Shown here one piece after another: positions 51,851-63,013 of a DNA stretch of 64,000 nt. Location of the stretch: NCBI GenBank assembly GCA_025345505.1, contig JANVCC010000010.1, positions 43,117,772-43,181,771 on the forward strand, in the 5' to 3' direction. The number at the start of each line of letters is the position of its first letter. Positions within the stretch are counted from its first letter, which is position 1. Under the pieces are notes generated by a model. That model was not told the origin of the DNA and did not search any database. It was given only the letters and a program-made list of their open reading frames with translations. The position numbers and the translations under genes were made by a program. The stretch comes from Todiramphus chloris collaris (lineage: Eukaryota > Chordata > Aves > Coraciiformes > Alcedinidae).

Positions 51851-52409
51851 GACTCTCTGAACTTTTTCTCTTACCTGAATATTTTTATAAAACATAAAGT
51901 AAATATTTTTTTATTGTTGATTTCAAAACTAATATGCTGATGCCATTTGATGTAAGGGCTAGCTTAAGAGTTCATTTAAAAATTTTATGTTCTACTTATG
52001 TGGCAAATGCACGCAAGTATTTTTCCTCTGAAAGTGAGCAAGACTATGTGAAAATCTCTGGTTTTATGAACTAAACAAAGTTAGACTACCTAGAGATTGT
52101 TTATACTAACCTGGAACTTGAGTCCTGATAGCCTTTGTAATTATATTTTATTTTACTGCAACTATGGATGTTGTTCTTATCTGCATCGCTAATGTTTTAT
52201 AGTCTACTACACTGAATCAATATCCTCTAAGCGTTAGTTCCTGCTACTCCACTTTCTTGATGCTTCTATGAAAAATCTTTTTTTTTTGTCTTCTAAATTA
52301 GAGCTCTCTTCCCCCACTAGTTTTGTGTAAGAGCATTGTTTCATTATTCCTGCTGCATTCTGAGTGTTTTATTTATTTATGTATTTCTCTAGTGGAGTGG
52401 GGTTGGAAA
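51851..52409. other. no gene seen
   Basis: AT-rich noncoding sequence; T10 run near 52279-52288. Confidence 0.45.
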
Positions 52410-52740
52410 AGGTCATTAAATAATTGGGAATTTTCCATCCCCTTTTTCTCACAGTAAATCAGGTCTTAATGCTCAATTACTCTGCAGCTATTCAGGCCAT
52501 TGCAGAGTAGGTATAAACCACTACATTCTCAATTGGCAGTATTTTAGACTTTCTCTGTTGGCTTTTCTACCAACACGTCTGCTGTTGTTATAAATGACTG
52601 CATGATGCAAGGCAAAGAAGAGTCAAACTCGAGGTGTAACAGAACCTTTAATACTAAATTTGTAGATGTACACCTTTTGCTACATTACCTGTGTCTTCAG
52701 GTCGTTGTTTGCAATGCTTTTTGTACGTCTGCGTTTAAAA
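52410..52740. promoter_or_regulatory. candidate conserved noncoding element (weak)
   Basis: The text between the T-rich flanks is complex and contains motif-like strings (taaataattgggaattttcc, tgctcaattactctgcag, tcaattggc, gactgcatgatgcaaggc). This is the style of a conserved noncoding block, but weaker than the blocks at 9.2 and 49.4 kb. Judged by eye only. Confidence 0.15.
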
Positions 52741-52865
52741 TTATGAATAAGACTTTAAGTTAAGGGAGGATAAGTTCTGTGATAATTGCCACAACATTTG
52801 ACTACTTTATATTTCCCACATTGACACTGATTTTCATATTATAGCACTCAAAACACAGAAAGGCT

Positions 52866-52880
52866 ATTGTATTGTATTGT
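52866..52880 (+). repeat. (ATTGT)3 microsatellite
   Basis: Three exact copies of attgt in a row, followed by a partial fourth. Confidence 0.85.
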
Positions 52881-53203
52881 ATGTGGCAGTTGATTGTTTT
52901 TTAATGCTAGCTCATGCAAATTCTGACCTCCAAGCTGTCTTTTCTATAATAATTTTCCCAGTGTTCTTTGTTCATAACCTTTTTCTCCCTAATAAGAATC
53001 TGCAAATGGTCATATTTTGTTCACAGAATGAATAGCAGGTGAGTAGAGGTGTGTATGAGAGAAGAGGAAAACACAGTGATACTTCTCTGGAACATTAATG
53101 CCAAAAAAATCTGCTTTTTGGATCTGCACTGACTACCTATTTAGAGCATTTTTTAGGAATAGTAAAGCAAAAACCTCACTTTGTATTTCACTTCCTAGAA
53201 TAT

Positions 53204-53247
53204 GGTCTGGAAGGTCTTTTCCGACCTAGATGATTCTATGATTATAT
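53204..53247 (+). mobile_element. CR1 LINE 3' tail, short forward fragment
   Basis: The last ~45 bases of a CR1 in forward orientation: ggaaggtcttttccgacctagatg followed by the avian CR1 tail text attctatgatt. In the family, this terminal box and the short tail repeat are recognised by the element's own reverse transcriptase. No further CR1 sequence could be recognised upstream, so the copy is either extremely 5'-truncated or its upstream part is decayed. Confidence 0.75.
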
Positions 53248-53282
53248 AATTTGCACATCTGTGGCCTGTAGCTTTTTGTCAT

Positions 53283-54345
53283 CCTTTTTTCCAGTTTGAA
53301 GGATCTCAGTCTACTTAGCCGCTTCTTGTATGGAGTATGTTAATGTTTTTCCTATAGTGATTTCTAGTTCCCTTTTTAAGAAGAGGAAAACAAAATTGAG
53401 CACAGGGTCTAAAAATAAATAAAGAAATGGCTGCACGCATATGTGAAAGCAAACATTTGATTTACTTAGTAGTACTATTATATATGCACTTTTCCATTTC
53501 ATTCTTCATTCTATTGCATTTAGTGCCATTTGAAAGTATTAGATTGTCCTTTTGTTGAATTTTTATATCAGAATGTTCTCCGATATAATTGATTGCTCCC
53601 AGTTTATACAAATTAAAATGAGAAGGCTCACCATTTTATTGTACCAGAGATGGTAGTGAGCAGATTGCTGAGAGATAAGCTGTAAGCCTAGGTATGTAGA
53701 GGCAGTTTGTCCTTCATGAAGGCACTTGTGCTTTATTTAAATACGCAGGAAGATTTACCTCCAACTTAGTTTTGCTAGGCTGCTTGTGAACTTCTCCCAG
53801 TGCTGTTTCATCTTGGCTAACCTACATAATTTCCTGCCATCAGCATTTTTCCATCTCCTCTAGGTCATTAATAAATACGTGAAAAGGTGTAAGTCTCAGC
53901 ACAGCTCCCCAGGGAACATCGCTGTTAACTTCTTTCTCTGCTGAGAGATGGCCATTTATTAGTACTCCTTTGCTTCCTACCTGTTGGCCAGCTTTCAGGC
54001 CATGATAGGTCTGTAGTACTCACTCTCAAGTTACCCAGGTTGGTGGTTTTTTGTTTTGTTTTGCTTGTTTGTGATTGTTTTTTTGTGGGGTTTGTTTGGG
54101 GTTTTTTTGTGTGTATGTTTGTTTTTTTCTTTTAAACAGCCTCTGATGTAGGACAGGTAACCTACATTCAGTGCTTCTTTATCCACTGTTTTCTTAACTC
54201 TCCCAAAGAGTTCTAACAGTGGAGAGAGGCAATATTTCACTTGTTAGAGTTATACTTCTTTTCATTCCTGTAATACTCATCGAAATGCTTTATATCTTCA
54301 TGTAGATTCAACCTCATGGTCCTCCACATCCAGTTATTTTTCACT
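53283..54345 (-). mobile_element. ancient CR1/L3-like LINE remnant, reverse strand
   Basis: Reverse-strand translation shows decayed RT segments in the right order. At 53836-53875 it gives VFINDLEEM (canonical FINDL motif, 53852-53875 for FINDLEEM) and, after a frame change, KNADGRKL, which aligns with the catalytic KFADDTKL; the FADD equivalent is NADG at 53836-53847. Further 3', around 53360-53420, it gives LNFVFLFLKRELE, aligning with [16 protein letters not shown]. At 53283-53333 it gives PYKKRLSRLRSFKLEKR, aligning with [17 protein letters not shown]. The FINDL-FADD spacing is shortened and stops are frequent, so the copy is very old and dead. The part from 54134 to 54345 is less certain. 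The 3' UTR is missing. Confidence 0.65.
54039..54133 (+). repeat. G/T-rich low-complexity tract inside the ancient CR1 remnant
   Basis: About 95 bases almost entirely of T and G (for example ttttgttttgcttgtttgtg and ggggtttgtttggggttttt). It interrupts the reverse-strand CR1 similarity. Longest of the G/T tracts in the window. Confidence 0.9.
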
Positions 54346-56142
54346 TTTAAGTATGCTAGAGCTTATTCTTCAATGAAAGAGAGTAAGCAGAAAATCATAA
54401 TTCAAGTTGGTGTGTGGCAACAACTGCTGCAGCTAGATGTTTACAAATGAATGTGTAGCACCAGTGTCCCTTCATTCTGATGCCTACTCACAAAGGAAGT
54501 GCAATTATACCTACATAGGTTAAGAGTTTTTCTCAGTTACCTTTTTTGTAAAGCATATACACTTTGTTACTTGAAATGAGACTGAAATTGTACACTGAAG
54601 GTGATTTACAGGATTTTTTCATACTGAATAAAAGAACTCCTCCTTGCTATATACCATAATTAATTCAGCACATTAGAAACTGTAAAATTGTTTATCTTTT
54701 AATTTTATGTTATTGCAGTGTTTCTTTTATGTAGTGTTTCTCTCGTATAGTATCATCTATTTGGCTTCTAGTTTACCTTCTCTGCTTTTCACTTCTTCCA
54801 ACAGTTAACATAGTTGCTATTTTTTTGAGTTCATTGCCCCATTTCACACTTGCTTCTGATTCTTTCAAATATAAAAGCCAAGTAGCCTGTTTTAGCTGAG
54901 TTGCAATTTATAAAAACAAAAGCTTTTTGTTTAGCAGCAAGTATAGACATAGTAAGTTCTGTAGCTATTGTGTAGAAAAGCAAAGCTGGGTTTATCTTTG
55001 TCTAAAGCAATTCAGGGTGTTCTCACTGTCACTTTAAATTCCAAACCGTCAAAATTCTGTCTTCGGTCTATTCTAGTTTAATGTAAACTTTTTTTCAAAG
55101 AAAACACCCCACACATTTAGAATGACATCTGCCACCTTGATACTTCAGACATCATGGGCAAGAGCTCTACTATCACAGGATTTGTATGTATGCATAGAAT
55201 GCATGTTTCTGTATGCAAAACCCTTACTGGCTTAATACTTGGAAAACTGGATTATTGTGGGGCAGGCCTTGCGTATTTTAAAGCATGATGCATGTGTTAC
55301 ATGCTTTATTTCCTCAACTGATTTTATTTAGATCATAAACTTTTTGAAGAAAGAAAAAATTGAAGTGGACTTGAATATATCTTTGTTTCAGTATTTAAGT
55401 GTGTTTTTGCACTGATTACCCAGGTATATGTGGGGATACAAGTGTGTGGATCATGCAAAACTTGCTTTTATTTACACAACTATTTTAAAAGTAGAAGAAA
55501 AATGACTGTGTACTAAATATTATGATGGATTCCTCCCTGAAGAGTGTGTGGGGAAACATAGCTTTGAAGAGGGGGATGTCTAGTTCTATTAATAACTTGA
55601 TAATAAATTTCAATGTCAGAAGGCTGCTAGGAAGCTGAAGACCTTGTCTTTTGGCTTCGTTTGCTTAATTCTTTATAGAGACTATTCCTTTGGGAAATAC
55701 TTAGCTAATACCATTTATTTAGTGTTGGAGGTAACAAAGCAAGCAATTCATAGCAGCCTGCTTTGATTGATAATGACTGCTTCTGTTTTTCATCTTGATC
55801 TGCTGCTTGAGTAGTGAGATGGGCAGAGTCACATAGCTGTTCTTTTACACAAAAACTGGTTTCTTAAAGCTTGAAGCTGTTTGATGTCACCCTCCCTTGC
55901 CTTGTCCCTCCTCCTCCATGTTCCACCTGAAAACATTCAACCTTCTCAGTAAGCCAAAAGAAAATAGAGAGGTGGTGGGTCTTCTGTGTCTTGTACTTGC
56001 TCTGGAGTTGAGCGGTTCCAGCTGAGAGCAGGCTTTGTTGTGTAGCATCTTTTGTGATCGCACAGGTGGGAAAGACCTTGTGCTGAAGAGATCTGTCCAG
56101 ACAAACAAAGGGATAGATCAGTATAAACCAAATTCCATCCTT
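54346..56142. other. no gene seen
   Basis: AT-rich noncoding DNA. No recognised repeat or exon. Confidence 0.5.
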
Positions 56143-56169
56143 CCCCCCCCCCCCCCCCTTTTTTTTTTT
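56143..56169 (-). repeat. C16T11 polypyrimidine tract
   Basis: Sixteen C (56143-56158) followed directly by eleven T (56159-56169), then cttt. On the reverse strand this is A11G16, the same composition and order as the A11G13 tract at 10148. Confidence 0.9.
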
Positions 56170-56591
56170 CTTTCTGGGATTTAATGCTGCTCCTCAGCAT
56201 TCAGAGATGACAGGCTACCATCTTCATCCTGGGCAGGGCAGCCAGGAAGGGGCCTCACCTTGTAGGAATGCTGATGCTTGAGGGGGTAGTTCAGTTAGGT
56301 TACATATGAATGGAACATGTGTTATGTGTAAGCATCACTGCTCTCAAATGCTCCTTCAGAAGACCCAAGAGGTTAGCTAGAGGAGAGTGGTGAGAGGTTT
56401 TCTTCATCTTTGTAGGAGCCTAACCTATTGTAGGTTTGAGAGTCCCTGGGGGCCTGCAAACACTGAACTGTAATGTGTGAATGATCCGCATGGGTCACCA
56501 TGTCCTTCAGGACAGGCACATTTTCACTGCTTAAGACCTGAAAGCAATTTTAGGTCTTATTTTTTCTTCATCACAATTGGCACCAAATCAA
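56170..56591. other. no gene seen
   Basis: Noncoding, slightly GC-richer; no motif-bearing frame. Confidence 0.45.
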
Positions 56592-56629
56592 TTTCTCTCT
56601 CTCTCTTTCTTTCTCTGTCTGTCTGTCTG
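56592..56629 (+). repeat. (TC)n / (TGTC)n microsatellite
   Basis: A TC dinucleotide run passes into tttctttctc and then a tetranucleotide (gtct)4 run. It explains the spurious Arg/Glu-rich and Ser/Leu-rich frames across 56.5-56.8 kb. Confidence 0.9.
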
Positions 56630-59149
56630 ACTTGGTTCATGGTTCCTGCTCTTTTCTCTCCCTCAACTTTTGTGGCTCCATGGTAGCAAGGAAAGGTGGT
56701 CATGCAGGTCTTTCCAGTTGTCTGGGCAGTCCTTGTTGAAGGAATATAATTGGGCACATGTGGGTCCAAGTAAGGGGTGATTTATCTTGAGTTGGGAAAT
56801 TGTGTGTGTGTTTGGGGGTGGCATATTGCTTCTTTTGTTGGTCTGTATAAAGCTTCCAGGATGGGCGTGCTTTCTGCAAAGCTTTTGTCTGCTGTTGTTC
56901 ACTTGCTGTTGCTATAAAATTCGCTTCATGCTTTTGTTTCTGCTGAAAGATCTCAATAGGATATGCTCATTCGCACCTAAATCATCCCCTCTTTCCAGCT
57001 AAGAAATAATTCTGCATTCTCATAATAAAATACAAAAAGACCCCAAAACAAAACATATAGCCATCTGGGTCATTTGTTAGAAGATGACATCTTATAGGTC
57101 AGGGCAGGAAAAGAGCTGCTGCTATATTGATTTGGAATGCCACAGAGTATTTCTTGAAGGCTGGAAGTCATTACTTTTACAGACCTGTTATGTCTTATGT
57201 GCTCCACGTAAGCTTACTCTTTTGGCCCTTGCTGTATGCTCTCCTGCTGTGGTCCAAATGTTTCATACCCTGGCTACACAGCCTTGCTTCCGCCTCGTAT
57301 CAAACACAGCTGATTCACAGATCTGCGACCTTTCACTGATCTGCTGGTGTTATAGTCCAGAAATGTGGGAGGGACAGAGGAGCTCTGTTATGCTTTGAAA
57401 AATGTGTTATAAGAAACAGATTCTTAGTACCAGCTTTATAAAATAGACATTCCCTTTCATAGGGTCTAATTTGCCTTTGGCAGAACAGCCTCACAACTCT
57501 GCATTGGGCTGTGTTGTGAACCCATGCATAAGTGTGTGTTTGTTGTGTGAATAGCTGCCTTTTTCCCTGGATGCTGCTTCTGTGGAATGATGTGTTAGAC
57601 TTCTGTGTCAGACTTCTAAGAAATGGAGACATTTGCTTTTGTATAAAATCATTTGGGTAAAAGTCCTTTAGAGCTAGGCTAGGAAGGAATTGAACAGAGA
57701 TGCCTTTGCTGATTCAGAAAGTACTGAGCTGCAGCTTGTTTCATAGTCTGAATAGAGAGATAGGGAATACACTTCAGAGGACATTTAAGAAAACAAAGCA
57801 AGGATTTTCAGAAGAGTTACGGGCATAACTGAAGATGATTGGCTCTAAAAATTGTGAGAAATTAAGGGAGCTAGTATTAATGGCTTCTACCCATCATTAG
57901 GATGGGTCATTATCTGTATAAGCTCTGTATTGCTTTCAGTACATTTAGTTTTGATGATTGGAAAGCCTTTGCATTTCCCCACCTGCTGCTTTTTACATAC
58001 AGTCTTTAAACATTATGAAAAATACAGATGTCTTGTTTCATGCTTTAAAAACCATTTTTGTCTGCCTTCACTTTGGCTGCCATGGAGATGTTAGTGGCTT
58101 GATAATTGCAGACTTAAGTTCTCAAGTAAGATGTGAAACATGCGCTTATCAGTTGGCATGGAAAGGGGCAGACAAGATTTGGTTTTCTAACAATAAAGGT
58201 GACTTTTTTGTATTCTAATTAATCTACAGTCCAGTATTTACTAATAAGGTATATACGAGTGAATAAAGAATCCTTCTGTACATACAGACAGGCACTGGAC
58301 ATATTTGCTCATGAACCAAATGTCTATCAAGTAAAAGAGTTTAAAGAAACTGATGGGTAACACTGATATTTGTTATTGTATTGGCCATAGTCTTAGGCAC
58401 AGAGCATCAACTCTTCCGTTATATATGGTATCTCTAAAACTTATACCCTACTTCATGAACTGTGAGGACACAGAGTTTTTGAAAGGGGAATTTGGCATGA
58501 AACGTGCTTGTTCGCAGAGCTAACTGATTCATTGCTGATCTTTCATTTTTCGTACTTCTAGGCTATTCAGATAAATCCCGATCTTTCAGAAGCTATTTCA
58601 TTGTCAAAATCCCATTTTCATCAGTGCAGCACAATCCAGATATGCACTTCCACTTAAATCTTAAAAGCTTTTTTTACATTTTTTGTTATTCTCCCCTGAA
58701 AGGTCATTCAATGAAAATATTAACACCTAATATTTTTCTTCCACGACTATTATGTTTGCTTAGGTAACAAGTAGAATTCTATTTCCCTCCACCCGCAACA
58801 GAATAAAGAAAATTCCCATATGGGATCCTTTACAGTGATGAGTGCCTTCTGCACAGAGCTCAGGCAGAGGCCTAAACACTGAGCTGCTATTTTTCTTTTC
58901 AGCTGGAGAAAAACTTATAATGTCGCAGTGATATTAGTTGTACACTTCCCACTAGTGATGTAATCCTTCTCCATTCCATGAAACTAATGTCTTCCAAAGA
59001 AAATATATAAAGGAAAAAGGGAGGAGGTAGGACTATTTATAATTGTTTTCATTTGTCAAGCAAGTTAGTACTTGTTCTGTCTTTATTTTACTACTTATAC
59101 TCGAGACTGAGTTCTCCATTAACAATGTATGTGTACCCACATCACTATG
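56630..59149. other. no gene seen
   Basis: Noncoding sequence. Two overlapping frames at 57084-57398 and 57127-57339 share the same DNA in different phases; neither shows a domain. No repeat recognised. Confidence 0.5.
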
Positions 59150-59159
59150 GTATTTGAGC

Positions 59160-59275
59160 CCCTTGCAGTCTTCATAATATTCATGCTCACAGCAAGGGAA
59201 ATAATGATTTTTATTATTCTTCTACAGAGAAGAAATTACAGATCAAGAAGGTCTTTACAGTTAAATTCCTAAATA
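59160..59275 (+). repeat. possible MIR-like SINE scrap (weak)
   Basis: The text cttcataatattcatgctca, followed by a short tattattctt-like part and acagagaagaaattacagatcaag, resembles the MIR/L2 3' layout (organ-pipe order of tcctcacaacaac, ttattatcc, acagatgaggaaactgagg). Divergence is very high and I could be reading it in. Confidence 0.18.
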
Positions 59276-62200
59276 ATTTCTCTGTGTATTTCAGTGATTT
59301 CAGTAGGCATTAGCTTCAAAAGCTACGCCAAGTTGTTGAGGCTTCTTGTTGGGCTTTGGGACATGGCATAATTTCCTGCTTTCCAGATGGTTCAATGTGA
59401 CCTGGAGCTGCAGCAGTCACCTGGTGTTAAGAAGCAACCTTATAACCTATCTCCCTAACAAAACGTACAGCACACATTATTTAACCGGTGAACTGGCCAC
59501 GATTTAAATAGTTGTACTCTTCATCACAGAACCTTAATTAATAAAATCTGACTCAAAAGTGAGCAAGTCTGCCCCTAGGCACATCATTGCGATTGGATAT
59601 GTGAAAGAATCACAGTAATTTTTTTCATATGTTGTTGTTATTATAAGTATTATATTTTTGGTCCTGGGATTTCATTCTTGCTTTCAAGAATCCTGAAAGT
59701 CTGAAAACTTACAGAGGAAGGAAGGAATAACTGTACTGCTGTGTGGTGAAGTATTAGACACATTGTTCTTACTATCTGTAACTCATAGGGGTTTTATTTA
59801 TCCCCTCTGGTTGCTTGTAGCTTTATTCTATGCCTGTTCTTGATATTTTTAAAAGGAGACTGAGGGTGAAGTAAGCATTGACTGAGGATAAACTGTTTCA
59901 ATAAAAGGATCTGGAACTTTTTGACTTGTCTCTTTGGGGCAGGCATTGCAAAAAGCCTGGGGCAGATATACTAAACTATTGCTACTGTCAGAATAGTAAC
60001 ATTATTCAATCAACTTTAATTAAAATACAGTATTTGCATTAAAATGCAGAGACTCTGAAGAGATACTAAAAGCCTATTTTTGAAAAAAATGACATTATAA
60101 AATGAACTTCTTTTTATCGTAATAACATAAAAGAAAAGCCTTATCGGTGAACAGCTAGCTTTTTGGGTTCAAATATCTTCAATTTTTCAAGTATTTTACT
60201 TTTTTTTTAAATTGTGTGCATGTGGTGTGACAGTGGGAAGCAATAGAGTAATGTATTATGAGAAGTATCCTAGCTGTAGTATTCTAGGAGTAGTCTACTT
60301 GCCATTAGAATACAGTAATCCATATTCTCTAATTTCTTAGATTAGCAATCTACTTCATTCTTCCTTTTTTTTTTAAGGGAAATTTTGCTCTGAAAATGAA
60401 TCTGGCTATATTCAGTACTGTTATTTGGCCCTGTTCTGGCTATAGTTAATAGTGTTCCATTTGACAGGTTGAAATTTGAACATAAATGTGAGAAGACCCC
60501 TGAGACTTGAAGGTGCCAATAAAATGGGACCCATCAGAAGTAGCAAACTCATTTGGGCTGTAGAAATCAGGTGCATAAACAGTGTTGCTATCGGGAACAG
60601 GTAGTAGTGTGCATGGTTTGTCCAAGCAGTGGTGGCAGGACTCCAGTGTGTATTCAGATGTCTCTTTAGGTATGGGCCCCTAAACCAACATCTGACTGAC
60701 CACTATTGCCTCTTACGAATATAAAACTCACTAGTGGTGAAAGTTGCTACTGAAGTCTTAAGAACAGAAATGATGTTCTGAAATGAAGTCATGACTCTTC
60801 TAACGTTACTGTTGAAGCCAAGCATCTGGAACTAGAGATTTAGGTAAAATGTGAATGCCAGGAACCCTTTACTTGTACATGTTGTGTCAAGCTTTGACAT
60901 TGCTGTAGTAGCACTAGACATTTGAACTCTGAAATGTATCAACTGCTAGAGTGTAAAAGGGCCTCTTTGTGCAGTCTGGGAGCAGTAGCAAAGAGAATTG
61001 TGACTATTTCCTACTGATCTTATGAATTCATATGCAAGGTATGATTTTTCTTTGATGCTCATTTGATAAATGTGAACTGTCCCATGTAGCTTCAGACCAC
61101 CTTGTTCAGTGAAGCTCATTGTTGCACATCTGAGAGAGGTTTAAATTTAGGCATGTTTCTGTGCACACTACCACTACATTTACTGATCTCTCTATGGGAA
61201 ATATAATAATATAATGGCAAAGATTGGTAATGCCTCTGTCTTTTGCATGCATATATAGAACAAAAGAAATATATTCAGGTATTTTAGGTTACACAGATAT
61301 TAGTGTGAATCTTCCCCTTGTTGCTTCATCAAAGCCATTACATTCAAATTCGTATTCTTACGTAAGTTCACCTGGTTTTAGTAGAATGTGTAAATTTTAA
61401 TGGAGACTATTTAATATTGGAATGGAATAAACTATCCTGCTAGAGGATTGAAAGCCCTCTTGTGTAAATAGTGCAGAGTGCAGTGTTGTTTTTTAATTGA
61501 TCTTTGTTGGGAAGCACAGCCAGGTGGAGGGCTGTTGACAAGATGACAGCACAGTGTGTTTAATGTCCAGTGTTCGTCCTTTTGGACAGAATCATTTCTT
61601 CTGTTGAATGACTGGCAGTGCTCTCCACAAGTGATGTTCTTCTCTAACTGTGCTGTTTAATGCAAGGTTGATAAACTTGATTCTGTTCTTGAGTTGATTA
61701 GGGATAGAGGAGTCTGTTTTTCACATTGATAATGGTTATGTAGGTTGCATATAGCAGGCTAGGTGCAACACCACTGGTGCTTACTCCAGGTGGCCTTGCA
61801 AGGCAGTATAGAACCAAAACATCACATTGTACAGAAACCGAGGATATTGAGGAGCTGTTATAGGAACTGGTTTTTTTACTGCAATGAATTTTTTGGATAA
61901 TGAAGATAACTAGGTGGGGTGGTTTGGTTCGTTTTTTTTTTGTTACTTGGCTAAATTGTTGACCTCTACAACATGTAGTTAAAGCAATCTCATTGCCCTC
62001 TGTGGCTTTTTGAGTTGCAACAGCAGAGGCACTCAGACTCCTTGCCATTTCATTTGGGAACTGTGATTTCACCTAGGCTTCCTGTTCCTGTGAGATGATT
62101 GCTCTGAGCTGACTTCATTCAAAATCAATTACAGAAACAAGTTGAGGCTGTCCATGCTTTCAGTGTGTTATTCAGTGCCTATTAAGTGTTTGTCAGGCTT

Positions 62201-62985
62201 TTTATAGACAATCTGTGAACTTTAAAAATGTAAAATGGTTACATTCAGTATAATGAATGGGGATTTAACTAAACTGTTCTTATTAACTGAATGCCTTTAG
62301 TATTTACATAGAATTTAGACTTTTGAAGTGCTGCACTAACATTAATTAATTTTCAAAACACCCCTCTACAGTACAGTAGGTGAGAAACTTGGTGACTAAA
62401 TACCCATCAGCAGTACTGAGAAAGTCCCCACAAGGGTATAACAAAATGACTGAACAAGAACATTCTAAATTAAACCAGTTGAATTTAGTTTAACCTAATT
62501 TGCTAGTTCTAACTTCTGTTCATGCAGAACAGCAGATGACTGTGCTTGCTCTTAAGACTCCTGGGCATAATGGGACAGCACTATGAAAGAAACAATTCTG
62601 CATTTCTTTCCCCCTAAATTATGCTGACTCTTCTTTGCACAAATATATTTAATGGGTTTGTGGTGCCTAGAGAGGGACGTTGGAAGGTGTGAAGTTCACG
62701 TGTATGTTAAAAAAATCGTAAAACAATAACATACTTGATGACAGACCTGTTGATGTAATCAGAGAAAAATAAAGGAGTGCATATTCACAACAGGTCTCAG
62801 ACAGGTTTAAAAGTTTTCTGACCTCGTTATTAGGAGCAAGATTTCAGAATTTACCATGAAGAAATACTTAGCCAGATTATTAGAAGCTGACATCATTCAA
62901 AAAGGCAGATTATTTGTTATTTTGATCTCTTGCTTAAGAGTGGTTAAGTTCCTAAGAGTCAAAGCTGCATCATAAATCAATTCTT
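59276..62985. other. no gene seen
   Basis: AT-rich noncoding sequence. The 124-codon reverse frame at 61698-62072 has no motif. T9 runs at about 60201-60209 and 61932-61941. Confidence 0.5.
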
Positions 62986-63013
62986 AGTGATAGAGGGCAG
63001 CACCTCTATCACT
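62986..63013. repeat. perfect 11-bp inverted repeat (hairpin)
   Basis: agtgatagagg and cctctatcact pair perfectly across a 6-nt loop (gcagca). This is the longest perfect hairpin I found. The flanks do not obviously extend the stem, so a microRNA precursor is unlikely, and no transposon ends were recognised. Confidence 0.7.

Noticed and set aside
56477-56902. Cluster of frames across the (TC)n/(TGTC)n array
   Set aside because: They arise from the stop-free microsatellite.
62320-62410. Text resembling a MIR/L2 end (aaaacacccctctacagtac)
   Set aside because: Too short and diverged to separate from chance; no second MIR segment in the right order.
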